From NCBI GenBank assembly GCA_910577225.1, contig CAJTMV010000052.1, positions 1-20,429 on the forward strand: 20,429 bases of DNA, given 5' to 3'. Under the pieces are notes generated by a model that saw nothing but the letters and a program-made list of their open reading frames with translations, did not search any database and was not told the origin of the DNA. Below are positions 1 to 6,826 of this stretch, piece by piece. The DNA is from an uncultured Eubacterium sp. (GTDB lineage: Bacteria; Bacillota; Clostridia; Lachnospirales; Lachnospiraceae). Numbering within the stretch: the first letter of the stretch is position 1; every line of letters begins with the position of its first letter. The position numbers and the translations under genes are program-made.

Positions 1-384
1 CGATATGGTATCCTTCAGAAATTCCTTTGTCCGAAACTCGTTCTCTATATGTGCGTTCAATACCGACACCAACGTATTAACCGAATGGAAAAGCCTGTAC
101 ATTTCACCCTCATCATCACATTCAATGCGGGCATCCGTATCTCCTGTAAGGTAATCATCTATTTCTGCCACTGCTGTTTCCATGATTTTATGCTGCTTAT
201 GAAAGTAGCATAAGCAGAGAAACAAAATCCCGCATCCCATAAACAGAGAAAGAATAAAGAATGCAAGCTGGCAGTTTCCGTGAAATCTCCACAATATAAC
301 CTGCGACAGAATCGTATTGCAAAATAAAAACAGGGACATTCCGATAAATAGTGCCTTAATACTTTTGGTTGTAAATATCCTCAT
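1..384 (-). CDS. Sensor histidine kinase, N-terminal part (runs off the window)
   Basis: Membrane sensor of a two-component system; only the first 128 codons lie in the window. It begins with ATG at 382-384. Two hydrophobic segments follow, at about residues 9-29 and 36-56, with almost no extracellular loop between them. Next comes a HAMP-like linker (EIDDYLTGDTDARIE) and the start of the dimerisation region (FRTKEFLKDTIS), which in this family leads into the phospho-accepting His box just beyond the edge. The very short sensing loop is typical of intramembrane-sensing kinases that work with ABC transporters against cell-envelope antibiotics; that role is inference. It lies 12 nt after the response regulator gene, so the two form one operon. 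Whether the catalytic half is intact cannot be seen. Confidence 0.85.
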   Translation of the reverse strand, partial: MRIFTTKSIKALFIGMSLFLFCNTILSQVILWRFHGNCQLAFFILSLFMGCGILFLCLCYFHKQHKIMETAVAEIDDYLTGDTDARIECDDEGEMYRLFHSVNTLVSVLNAHIENEFRTKEFLKDTIS

Positions 385-396
385 AAAAATACCCCA

Positions 397-1080
397 TCAA
401 ATAATATTCCATTTATATCCCATGCGTCTTACAGTCAAAATCATTTGCGGATTGCCGGGGTTGTCCTCAACTTTTATCCGCAGTCTGCGAATATAGACAT
501 TCAGCGTATTGTTATCTATATAATTTCCTTCATTATCCCACAGTTTTTCTAAAATCTGCTCTTTAGAAAGCACCGTACCCGGATTTTGCATAAACAGACA
601 CAGCAGCTTATACTCTCCTGCCGTCAGATCCAAAAGTTCTCCATTTTTATAAACCTTTCCCTGCGTCAAAAGCACCTTTAAACCATTCGAATGAATTTCA
701 GTGTCTGTCTGACCAAAATCACCTGCACGTCTTAACAACGTATTTATCCTGGATAACAGCACTCCCAGTTTAAAAGGCTTGGTAATATAGTCGTCGCCGC
801 CCATATCCAGTCCCATAATAATATTGACTTCCTCATCTGATGCTGTCAGAAAAATAATAGGTACTTTTGAAGTCTGGCGGACTTTTTCGCATATCTCAAA
901 ACCGGAACCGTCAGGAAGTGAAACATCCAGGATTAACAGGTCATACTTCCCCTCTGCCCAAACAGTATTCACTTCTTTTATCGTCCTTGCCACTTCCAAG
1001 CCATAGCCTTGCTTGCGGAGTGCGAAAGAAAGCCCGTTCATCAGGCTTAAATCATCTTCCAGCAATAATATATTACTCAT
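397..1080 (-). CDS. OmpR/PhoB-family response regulator
   Basis: DNA-binding response regulator of 227 aa. The receiver domain (about residues 2-115) has the acidic pair in LLLEDD, the phospho-acceptor Asp52 in LILDVSLPD and the switch Lys in ITKPF. The C-terminal winged-helix domain (about 130-225) ends in NTLNVYIRRLRIKVE and RRMGYKW, typical of the Trans_reg_C fold. I chose the ATG at 1078-1080 because GAAAGGAG lies 6-7 nt upstream. An in-frame ATG 11 codons earlier would place this site inside the gene. It is cotranscribed with the kinase downstream. Its target genes are not visible, but this pairing commonly controls an adjacent ABC transporter. Confidence 0.92.
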   Translation of the reverse strand: MSNILLLEDDLSLMNGLSFALRKQGYGLEVARTIKEVNTVWAEGKYDLLILDVSLPDGSGFEICEKVRQTSKVPIIFLTASDEEVNIIMGLDMGGDDYITKPFKLGVLLSRINTLLRRAGDFGQTDTEIHSNGLKVLLTQGKVYKNGELLDLTAGEYKLLCLFMQNPGTVLSKEQILEKLWDNEGNYIDNNTLNVYIRRLRIKVEDNPGNPQMILTVRRMGYKWNII

Positions 1081-1350
1081 AATCCTGCTCCTTTCTTTTT
1101 CTGACATACCCATTAGCGGGCTTCTTTACATATCATATGTCCAAATCATTTCTTCCATACAGAGCCTCATAGCTGTCTGATTGTCTTAATATCTCTCATA
1201 TGAACCTTTTCTTTCTCATAGCTTTCCTGTTTGCTTTTATCAAGAAGATAAGTTATTTTAATTTACCTGTCAACCTTTTTTCTCTGACTTTTTTGATGTA
1301 TTTTTTAATGTATTTATTAACCCATTACACTTACTTATATTTAATAATAA

Positions 1351-1379
1351 TTGACTTTTACATGATTTCCGTTTATTCT
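1351..1379 (+). promoter_or_regulatory. Predicted sigma-A promoter, plus strand
   Basis: TTGACT at 1351-1356 and TATTCT at 1374-1379 are separated by 17 bp, inside a very AT-rich stretch (about 1200-1400). The predicted transcript reads rightward through two tiny reading frames with ribosome binding sites and into the MazG-like gene at 1647. Apart from this promoter and the tiny frames, I see nothing coding in 1081-1646. Confidence 0.45.
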
Positions 1380-1492
1380 TTAATCAATATTCCTGAAAGG
1401 AGAAGAGTGCTGGATTGCATAAACTGCGATTTGTTAGTTGATTTCTCTATCAGGCCAGTCTCTGCAACCGCAAAGGAATAGGAGGTACTCCC

Positions 1493-1588
1493 ATGGAGCT
1501 GACAAAACGTTACCGAACTTATGCAGCTGCCCGATGCCAGTCATGTAAGATAAGTCTGACAGAATTGGATTGTTCATATAAAAGGTAA
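1493..1588 (+). CDS. Possible small protein, 31 aa, unrecognised
   Basis: A short reading frame that begins MELTKRYRTY and ends LDCSYKR. GGAGGT sits 5-6 nt before its ATG, which is the main reason to list it. It contains a CQSC motif that could bind metal but is too little to assign a function. It lies downstream of the predicted promoter at 1351-1379 and 58 nt before the MazG-like gene. It could be a leader peptide or a remnant of a longer gene. Another short frame (GTG at 1407, preceded by AAGGAG) ends just before it. Confidence 0.25.
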   Translation: MELTKRYRTYAAARCQSCKISLTELDCSYKR

Positions 1589-1646
1589 TAAGTCTATTCC
1601 AGTCTGACATACCGAAAAATTTGAATTTGACAGAGGTAAAAACTAT

Positions 1647-1964
1647 ATGGATGGAAAGACAACGATAAAATATTTACAAACCTACATTAAGGAAAAGGAC
1701 TATCAGCCAGAACTGCTGAAAGATTATTTTCTTAAATTGTGCGAAGAAGTCGGAGAACTTTCCTGCGCTATAAGAAAAGGTCTGAAAGCACCAAACGACG
1801 CTGAAATTAAGGGCACAGTGGATGAAGAATTATGGGATGTCATTTATTATGCGTTAGCCATTGCAAATATATATGACATCGATATGGAACAGGTAATTAA
1901 AATGAAATCCAAAATGAGCGAAAGCAGATATCCTTCAAAGATTAAATTTGAAGAAGACAGATAA
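1647..1964 (+). CDS. MazG-like nucleotide pyrophosphohydrolase
   Basis: Small all-alpha NTP pyrophosphohydrolase-type protein of 105 aa, the size of single-domain MazG-like proteins. The motif that binds magnesium is recognisable: KLCEEVGEL near residues 30-38 supplies the first acidic pair, and DEELWDVIYYAL near residues 58-70 supplies the second. Members hydrolyse (d)NTPs to monophosphates, for house-cleaning or nucleotide-pool control; the substrate cannot be told here. AGAGGT lies about 9 nt before the ATG. Its right-hand neighbour is a hairpin and then integrase debris, so it may have come in with, or been captured beside, a mobile element. Confidence 0.8.
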   Translation: MDGKTTIKYLQTYIKEKDYQPELLKDYFLKLCEEVGELSCAIRKGLKAPNDAEIKGTVDEELWDVIYYALAIANIYDIDMEQVIKMKSKMSESRYPSKIKFEEDR

Positions 1965-2047
1965 ATTCCCGTTTATCTGCTAACTGCCTTAACTTTCCTT
2001 TATTTTCAAGGCTTTGCGGTATGTTCAGCCTCAAAATATGTATCCTT

Positions 2048-2086
2048 TTCCCTTGTTTTTGCCCTTATCAGCAAGTTACAAGGGAA
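2048..2086. repeat. Inverted repeat, left member of a related pair
   Basis: The 8-bp arms TTCCCTTG and CAAGGGAA enclose a spacer that begins TTTTTGCCCTTATCAG. The same left-arm and spacer pattern (CCCTTRTTTTTGMCCTTAT) recurs at 2717-2763. The two copies bracket the integrase/XRE debris, so they may be the terminal or attachment sequences of a lost element. It could also act as the MazG transcript terminator, although no long T tract follows. Confidence 0.4.
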
Positions 2087-2111
2087 CGTTTTTGTTATTC
2101 AGTTTTTGTTT

Positions 2112-2247
2112 TTAACTCATTCCCACAACCTTATCCAAAAGTTTAGCGGAATCCCGCCTAGCCGCCCTTGTAGCGTGTGCATAGACATTCATGGTTGTGC
2201 TTACTTTTCCTCATGGTCGAGCCGATTTCGTGCTTATGGATAGCGCC
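2112..2247 (-). pseudogene. Tyrosine integrase, C-terminal remnant
   Basis: Reading leftward, the last intact stretch is VSTTMNVYAHATRAA followed by SAKLLDKVVGMS and a stop at 2112-2114. This is the C-terminus of Tn916/Tn1549-type tyrosine integrases, with the catalytic Tyr in MNVYAHA. Upstream of about 2205 the homology continues (pieces of ISTxSRLLGHE) only by changing frame, so the gene is both frameshifted and truncated. Everything 5' of about 2247 is missing. It lies back to back with a truncated XRE gene, which suggests that the body of an integrative element was deleted. Confidence 0.65.
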
Positions 2248-2289
2248 GTTGTAACGGACACTCCTGCAGACTGTCAGATATTGTTCCTC

Positions 2290-2442
2290 AAGGTTGATGT
2301 CCTGATGTCACGTAGCACTTATTCCAAAATCGATACTGGCACTCGGAATAAACGGATTAGCGACTTTCTCGCATTGAAACAAATTTATGGTGTGGATTTT
2401 TCGGAATTTTTTATTGGATTGTTACCCGATAGTGAAAAATAA
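2290..2442 (+). pseudogene. XRE (Cro/C1-type) regulator, C-terminal remnant
   Basis: The segment MSRSTYSKIDTGTRN and then FLALKQIYGVDFSEFF is the recognition helix and C-terminal half of a small helix-turn-helix repressor of the kind found at the ends of integrative elements. The first half of the DNA-binding domain is absent. The open frame continues to 2191, but that upstream part is read from the opposite strand of integrase debris and is not homologous. The stop at 2440-2442 runs directly into a terminator. Confidence 0.6.
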
Positions 2443-2482
2443 AAAGGCAGGTAAAGCAATTCATCAGCTTACCTGCCTTTTT
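2441..2482. terminator. Rho-independent terminator (either strand)
   Basis: AAAAAGGCAGGTAA at 2441-2454 pairs perfectly with TTACCTGCCTTTTT at 2469-2482, a 14-bp stem with a T run on both strands. It ends the XRE remnant on the plus strand and could equally stop the 38-codon gene at 2495-2611 on the minus strand. Confidence 0.8.
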
Positions 2483-2494
2483 GTCAGGTATCTG

Positions 2495-2611
2495 TCAGGT
2501 TTTCAGCCCTTCTTCCGCTTTTCCACAGTCTATCTGTAAAACATATCCATCAAAAGTAGTTACATCAATACTGTTATGGAGCAGATTATATGCTGCATGA
2601 ATAAACCTCAT
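2495..2611 (-). CDS. Small hypothetical protein, 38 aa (possibly DUF6061-like)
   Basis: A short gene starting MRFIHAAYNLLHNSI and containing FDGYVLQIDC, ending EEGLKT. AAAGGA lies about 11 nt before the ATG, and the bidirectional terminator at 2441-2482 is just downstream, which together support a real gene. The pattern 'xxxYNLxxNSIxVTxxDGxxLxIDC' recalls the start of DUF6061-type proteins of Lachnospiraceae, which are about twice as long. It may therefore be a shortened copy. Function is unknown and the family call is from memory only. Confidence 0.4.
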   Translation of the reverse strand: MRFIHAAYNLLHNSIDVTTFDGYVLQIDCGKAEEGLKT

Positions 2612-2716
2612 ATCTTTTTCGTCCTTTCTTCTTGTGTTTTGGAGAAATTTGCGATAGCATTCTAATCAGTTCATCCTGTCCTGTTCATTTCATGTTATCA
2701 TTTGTTACAGGTTTTT

Positions 2717-2763
2717 GTTTCCCTTATTTTTGACCTTATGAGGGTTCGTAACATAAGGGCAAA
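2717..2763. repeat. Inverted repeat, right member of a related pair
   Basis: CCCTTAT at 2721-2727 pairs with ATAAGGG at 2753-2759, with further near-complementarity outside (GTTTC and GCAAAC). The left arm and spacer (CCCTTATTTTTGACCTTAT) closely match the hairpin at 2048-2086. Together the two may mark the ends of a decayed element. It also lies about 50 nt beyond the end of the MATE remnant and could terminate transcription arriving from the ABC operon. Confidence 0.4.
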
Positions 2764-2810
2764 CTCACTTGTCATCTGCACGCTGTCTGTTTCAATTTCC
2801 TGCCTTTCTA

Positions 2811-3056
2811 TCAAATATAATTGTATTGTTTCCGATGCCTGCATATCAGATATACCGTCAGCATAAGCGTGAAAAACTCCGCAAGCGGGACTGCAGGCCA
2901 CACGCCCGTTACCTTTAAAAATTTCGACAATGCCAGGAAAAACACCGTAACAGACCCAGCTGTGCCTTGCGAAAATCCCATCACGCCAACAGCCATAGCG
3001 CCATCCCGGACAGATTGCAAGCTGCGACGGATAGCCTGCGAAACCGCAGCTTTCCG
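2811..3056 (-). pseudogene. MATE-family efflux transporter, C-terminal remnant
   Basis: About 82 codons without a plausible start. Two hydrophobic helices are visible: the segment ending TAGSVTVFFLALSKF, and GVWPAVPLAEFFTLMLTVYL, followed by the basic tail CRHRKQYNYI. The 'GVWxAVPLAE' helix and its tail are the usual C-terminus of MATE (NorM/DinF-type) drug/sodium antiporters of about 450 aa, so roughly the last fifth remains. The frame opens directly behind the stop of the 170-aa gene at 3071. This suggests that a deletion joined the ABC operon to the end of a MATE gene. A stray internal TTG or ATG could give a short peptide, but function is not expected. Confidence 0.5.
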
Positions 3057-3070
3057 GTCCCCACCTCCTC

Positions 3071-3583
3071 TTATATCTTCAAATCCAGATTCGCACCTGC
3101 CTGCGGCTGATCTTTCACAATGTTTTTGCCGGCATCCTTCTGCGCAGCTTCGATAATTATTTTCATATCTGCGTCGTTCAAATAAATGGTTCCATTCAAT
3201 TCTTTGTATACATAAGAAAAACCTGATAGATTCTCTTTTACCAGCATAAAGAAATAGTCATTTGTATGCAACATGAAATGTATATCATCTGCCTCTGTTG
3301 TAAACTCAACTTTATCAAAGCACTTTTGCTCGTTGATTTTGAGCCGGTCTATTTGCCCGGCAATTATTTTATAAATCTCATTTTCCTGATGTATGTCCAG
3401 ATTGGTTTCGACCACACGGGCAAGATATTCCAAATATCCCTGCGGAAGGAGCTCTTCCGCAGAAATAACCAATTCTTTACTGTCAGAGATCTTTATATTT
3501 TCGATTAAGTGAGCAATCATTTGAGGTGAGAGTACTAAAATATCATACTCTCCGATCATTCTGATTGTACATTCGCATATCAA
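3071..3583 (-). CDS. Unrecognised 170-aa protein coupled to the FtsX-type permease
   Basis: Soluble-looking protein of 170 aa with no signal peptide and no membrane segment. It is rich in Ile, Glu, Asp and Lys. I recognise no family. Visible pieces are an N-terminal alpha/beta stretch (YDILVLSPQMIAHLIENIKI), a central helical part around ARVVETNLDIHQENEIYKII, and a strand-rich part (DDIHFMLHTNDYFFMLV, then YVYKELNGTIYL). The tail is polar. The start is TTG at 3581-3583, whose last two bases overlap the permease stop codon (TTGA). AAGAGGA lies about 8 nt upstream, so translation is probably coupled to the permease. This placement suggests an accessory or regulatory subunit of the transporter, by inference only. 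An alternative start is the ATG eight codons inside. Confidence 0.75.
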   Translation of the reverse strand: MICECTIRMIGEYDILVLSPQMIAHLIENIKISDSKELVISAEELLPQGYLEYLARVVETNLDIHQENEIYKIIAGQIDRLKINEQKCFDKVEFTTEADDIHFMLHTNDYFFMLVKENLSGFSYVYKELNGTIYLNDADMKIIIEAAQKDAGKNIVKDQPQAGANLDLKI

Positions 3584-5991
3584 TTTTCTATTCCTCTTAA
3601 TCTTTCTACAAGCGCTTCTTTGGAGAAGCTGTGCATAGACACAAGCGTAATCAGAAGCGGTACTGCAGTCAGCACACCTGCATAGATCAGTGCAAGATTC
3701 GCAGGAAACCGAAAAGCCATATAAAATGCTCCCACATTGTAAAGCATATTACTAAGTACATAGCCGGACAGCGTACCGATGGTTATCGTCACACCAACAG
3801 TAACAAGTATCAGAAACAGGCTTTCTCCCAGCAGCATCTTACGGATTTGAACCTTGCTCATTCCGATAGCTTCCAGCATGGCAAGTTCCTGTTTGCGGGT
3901 AACAATATTCGTGATCAGCGTATTCATCATACTTAAAATACCAAACATCATAATGAAGACGGCAAGTCCGCTGATCGCTGCAAACATCTGATTGGCAGTC
4001 TGTTCATAAACAACTTTTCGCTCAGCATAGGTTTCAAGGTTCCATTCGCTCTTTTTCTCCAGCATTTCAGTAAGTGCCTGACAGACAGTTTCTTCTTTAT
4101 CCGTATCGGTCGATACAAGCAGATGCGCATTTAAGCTGTCATAGGAGAGCCAATTCAGGATTGCCTGTTCCGGCATTAAAAACCATCCCTCAAGTCCGTC
4201 GTGGTCAAGGTTATACCTGTCATTCAAAATACCGAGTATTATGACATCCTTTTCCACCATTTTGGCGCCGTCATAGTAGTGGAGTGCAATCGTATCGCCA
4301 ACCGTAAATTCCCATCCGTAGATCTCTGCCGCATTGTCGTTGTCTGCCGTAAGAATATAGTCTCCACTCATCAATTTATCATAATCGGAACTTCCGTCCT
4401 CCAGATATCTGGCAATCTCCTTTGTCTCTTCTTTGGTCAGAGGATAAATCATATCATCGTTACCGTATTCATCGTTTTTCGGATAGTCAAATCGGACGCC
4501 GAAGCTCTTAATTTCCGTCACCTTTTCCACACCGTCTAAGGAAGAAATTTCCTGCACCATTTCGCTATCTAAAGGCATCTCTGCCTGCATACCACTCATC
4601 CCGTTTTCATTCAGCTCTATCGCGGACTGTGCATATTCGATATGAAACTCAGCATCTGCAAAATAGCCCTGTCTTGCATACTTCGTTTTGTCAAAAGAAG
4701 ACATATAAGTCGCGGCGGTCATAAAAAGGATACCGCCCAAAGAAAGAGAAAGCATTGTGATAATTGCTTTCTTTCTGTTTTTCGAGAAGTTCATCAAGCC
4801 CAGGCCCAGCGGGGACAGCTGGCGGCAGAGTTTTTTATTTGCAGTCTTTTTCATACCGTCCTGCGATACATAGCGCAGCGCTTCCATTGGCGAAACAGCC
4901 GCCGCAAGTCTTGCAGGCTTATGTATCGAAACCATTGTAATGACATAAATAACCGCAAATACAAGAACAATGATCCAAAGGGTGTTCCAGATGTGAAATC
5001 CGTCTGGGATAATGAAATATCCAGCCATACTGCCGATCAGAATACCAATCGGAACAGAGCGAAGATACAACATCCTGCCCTCACGGGACACAAACTTTTT
5101 CATCTGTTTCTTTGTCACACCGATGGTACGGAGCTGTCCAAACTGATGGATTTTTCCGATGACAGACAGGTAAAATACCCCGTAAATCACAAGGACACAG
5201 GCAAGCAGAATAACCGCCCCGACTACGCTGTAAAGCATCACAAACTGCATATTCACAGACAGTGAATCAAGAAAGGCTTTTGAAGGATTGATATTTTTTC
5301 TGTCAATGCCCGCATCTTTTCCAATCTGAAACATTGTTTCTTTACATTCCAAAGCTCCCATATCGTCTGCACCATTGATTTTTGCATATACCTCATAAGG
5401 CACATCTTTTAGCTGACTTCCGTTTTCTGCATAGCTTTCCGATAATAGTATCGAAAACTGCTTTACCTTTTCACTGCCATTCAGGATACCGCTGATTGTA
5501 AATGTCTCTATGCTGCCATCATAAAAATCAAGTTTTAACTTACTGCCTATCCGGGGCGCTATTCCCATTTTTTTCAACATGGCAGCCTGCACTGCAATTT
5601 CATGTTCTTCTTTAGGAAGTTCTCCTTGTTCTAACGCTGCAAAAACTCTTATTTCCTCCGATAAATCGCTCAGAAAACAAGGCATCACGTCAAAACCGTC
5701 CATTTGGGTACGAACCCCCAGCTTTGCCCTGATCTGATAAGAAATTCGCTGATCCGCCTGCAGATGTTCCGCCTGTTTGTCAGTCAGATTAAAAAAAACT
5801 ACCTGCTGTACATGGGACAGGTCATTTTTGAGCTGCTGCTTTTGCCCTGCCGCAAACATAAGAATGGCGGTCAAAAGAGCGGATGCCAAAACAATGGTAA
5901 TCATCACGAAAAAGTTACGCATGCGGCTTGATTTAAGACTCTGCTTTGACATGAGAGAAATCATTTTTGACGCTGTCTTTTTCTCATTCAT
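3580..5991 (-). CDS. FtsX-type ABC transporter permease (MacB-like), 803 aa
   Basis: Integral membrane subunit of an ABC transporter with the ATPase encoded just upstream. It carries two tandem FtsX-type modules. The first helix lies at about residues 26-48, then a large extracytoplasmic domain, then three helices beginning near FVMLYSVVGAVILLACVLVI. A second such set begins at KAIITMLSLSLGGILFM and ends with three helices, the last being LALIYAGVLTAVPLLITLV. The conserved cytoplasmic motif occurs twice: GQLRTIGVTKKQ and LAMLEAIGMSKVQ. This doubled plan is usual for about 800-aa transporters of this superfamily that move lipids or peptides or give resistance to antimicrobial peptides. I chose the ATG at 5989-5991, with AGGAGG 8 nt upstream; a GTG three codons earlier is too close to that site. 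It sits 12 nt after the ATPase gene. Confidence 0.9.
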   Translation of the reverse strand: MNEKKTASKMISLMSKQSLKSSRMRNFFVMITIVLASALLTAILMFAAGQKQQLKNDLSHVQQVVFFNLTDKQAEHLQADQRISYQIRAKLGVRTQMDGFDVMPCFLSDLSEEIRVFAALEQGELPKEEHEIAVQAAMLKKMGIAPRIGSKLKLDFYDGSIETFTISGILNGSEKVKQFSILLSESYAENGSQLKDVPYEVYAKINGADDMGALECKETMFQIGKDAGIDRKNINPSKAFLDSLSVNMQFVMLYSVVGAVILLACVLVIYGVFYLSVIGKIHQFGQLRTIGVTKKQMKKFVSREGRMLYLRSVPIGILIGSMAGYFIIPDGFHIWNTLWIIVLVFAVIYVITMVSIHKPARLAAAVSPMEALRYVSQDGMKKTANKKLCRQLSPLGLGLMNFSKNRKKAIITMLSLSLGGILFMTAATYMSSFDKTKYARQGYFADAEFHIEYAQSAIELNENGMSGMQAEMPLDSEMVQEISSLDGVEKVTEIKSFGVRFDYPKNDEYGNDDMIYPLTKEETKEIARYLEDGSSDYDKLMSGDYILTADNDNAAEIYGWEFTVGDTIALHYYDGAKMVEKDVIILGILNDRYNLDHDGLEGWFLMPEQAILNWLSYDSLNAHLLVSTDTDKEETVCQALTEMLEKKSEWNLETYAERKVVYEQTANQMFAAISGLAVFIMMFGILSMMNTLITNIVTRKQELAMLEAIGMSKVQIRKMLLGESLFLILVTVGVTITIGTLSGYVLSNMLYNVGAFYMAFRFPANLALIYAGVLTAVPLLITLVSMHSFSKEALVERLRGIEN

Positions 5992-6003
5992 TCTGTCCAC
6001 CTC

Positions 6004-6669
6004 CTAGTCTTGAATTTTCCCATCTTCAATTCGTATTCTTACATCTGCTTTTTCCGCAATTTCCGGATTATGGGTAATCATTACGATAGTCTGATGAAAT
6101 TTCTCGCTTGTCATCTTCAAAAAAGCAATGACCTTATCACTGGTGCGGCTGTCAAGATTGCCTGTCGGTTCGTCAGCTAAAATGATCGCCGGCTTTGATA
6201 CCAAAGCTCTCGCAATGGCTACACGCTGCTGCTGACCACCCGAAAGATGGCTCGGATAGCTTTGAAGTTTTGCGTCCAGTTCAAGAAAATGCACGATTTC
6301 TTCTAAAAACTTTTTATCCTCTTTTTTTCCGTCCAGACGAACAGGCAGAACAATATTTTCGTAAGCTGTCAAATATGGAATCAGGTTGTAATTTTGAAAA
6401 ATAAAACCGATTCTTTTACGGCGAAATACCGTTAGCTGTTCCTCGCTTAAACTTTCCAGATTTTGATCTTCCACCTGCACACTTCCTGATGTAGGTATAT
6501 CCAAACCGCCAAGCATATTCAGCAACGTAGACTTACCGCTTCCTGAAGTTCCGATAATCGCGACAAACTGTCCGTCTTCTACCGATACGTTGACATCATC
6601 GAGTGCTTTTACAAGACTTTCATCCTTCCCATAGTATTTTTTCAAATGGGCAACTTTTAATATTGACAT
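6004..6669 (-). CDS. ABC transporter ATP-binding protein (MacB/LolD type)
   Basis: Nucleotide-binding subunit of 221 aa that powers the adjacent FtsX permease. Walker A is GTSGSGKST (about residues 40-48), the Q-loop is in FIFQNYNLIPYLTAYENI, the signature is LSGGQQQR, Walker B is IILADEPTGNLD, and the switch His is in VMITHN. 'DEPTGNLD' and the YNLIP Q-loop are hallmarks of the MacB/LolD/BceA branch. I chose the ATG at 6667-6669, preceded by AGGAGG about 7 nt upstream; an in-frame ATG 14 codons earlier would bury that site. It is the first gene of its operon, behind a predicted promoter at 6707-6734 and a terminator that closes the regulatory genes. Confidence 0.95.
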   Translation of the reverse strand: MSILKVAHLKKYYGKDESLVKALDDVNVSVEDGQFVAIIGTSGSGKSTLLNMLGGLDIPTSGSVQVEDQNLESLSEEQLTVFRRKRIGFIFQNYNLIPYLTAYENIVLPVRLDGKKEDKKFLEEIVHFLELDAKLQSYPSHLSGGQQQRVAIARALVSKPAIILADEPTGNLDSRTSDKVIAFLKMTSEKFHQTIVMITHNPEIAEKADVRIRIEDGKIQD

Positions 6670-6706
6670 AACATTTCCTCCTATTTTTATCTCGCCTGAT
6701 ATGCTC

Positions 6707-6734
6707 ATCATACCCTATCGAAAAAAAGAAACAA
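6707..6734 (-). promoter_or_regulatory. Predicted promoter of the ABC ATPase/permease operon
   Basis: On the minus strand TTGTTT (6729-6734) is followed after 16 bp by TATGAT (6707-6712), about 38 nt before the ATPase start codon. It lies downstream of the terminator at 6785-6823, so the transporter genes need their own start or readthrough. The upstream region to 6785 is where a LytTR operator would be expected, but I could not identify a convincing repeat. Confidence 0.45.
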
Positions 6735-6784
6735 CAGGCGCCGCATATTCTAATATCCAGAACGCAAAATCTAACATGAAAAAG

Positions 6785-6823
6785 AAAAAGTCTGCTGTCA
6801 CAAAATCAGACAACAGACTTTTG
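6785..6823 (-). terminator. Terminator between kinase and ABC genes (module A)
   Basis: Minus-strand RNA forms AAAAGTCTG-U-UGUC over GACA-G-CAGACUUUU, a 14-bp stem with a 9-nt loop, followed by TTTTTCTTTTTC. The only non-Watson-Crick position is C/A in plus-strand RNA but G-U in minus-strand RNA, so it folds fully only when read leftward. It starts 4 nt after the kinase stop codon. Confidence 0.85.
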
Positions 6824-6826
6824 AGC

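Noticed and set aside
1200..1481. A 93-codon open frame on the plus strand, very hydrophobic at first.
   Set aside because: It lies in AT-rich intergenic DNA, has no ribosome binding site, and its hydrophobic character comes from T-rich codons. The region is better explained by a promoter and leader.
2191..2289. The first third of the open frame that ends at 2442, as a possible N-terminus of the XRE protein.
   Set aside because: This part is antisense to recognisable integrase sequence and does not match a helix-turn-helix N-terminus. Only the part after about 2290 is XRE.
2698..2844. A 48-codon minus-strand frame (MQASETIQLYLIERQ...) after the MATE remnant.
   Set aside because: No ribosome binding site precedes it, it overlaps both the MATE tail and the hairpin at 2717-2763, and I recognise no family.
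4642..5265. A 207-codon plus-strand open frame opposite the permease gene.
   Set aside because: It is a shadow of the permease: low-complexity His/Arg/Lys-rich translation, no start signal, and the permease motifs on the other strand are unambiguous.
6735..6784. Spaced GTT motifs upstream of the ABC ATPase promoter as a LytTR direct-repeat operator.
   Set aside because: Spacing and flanking bases do not match the usual pair of 9-bp repeats about 21 bp apart, and no matching copy was found in module B. Footprinting would be needed.
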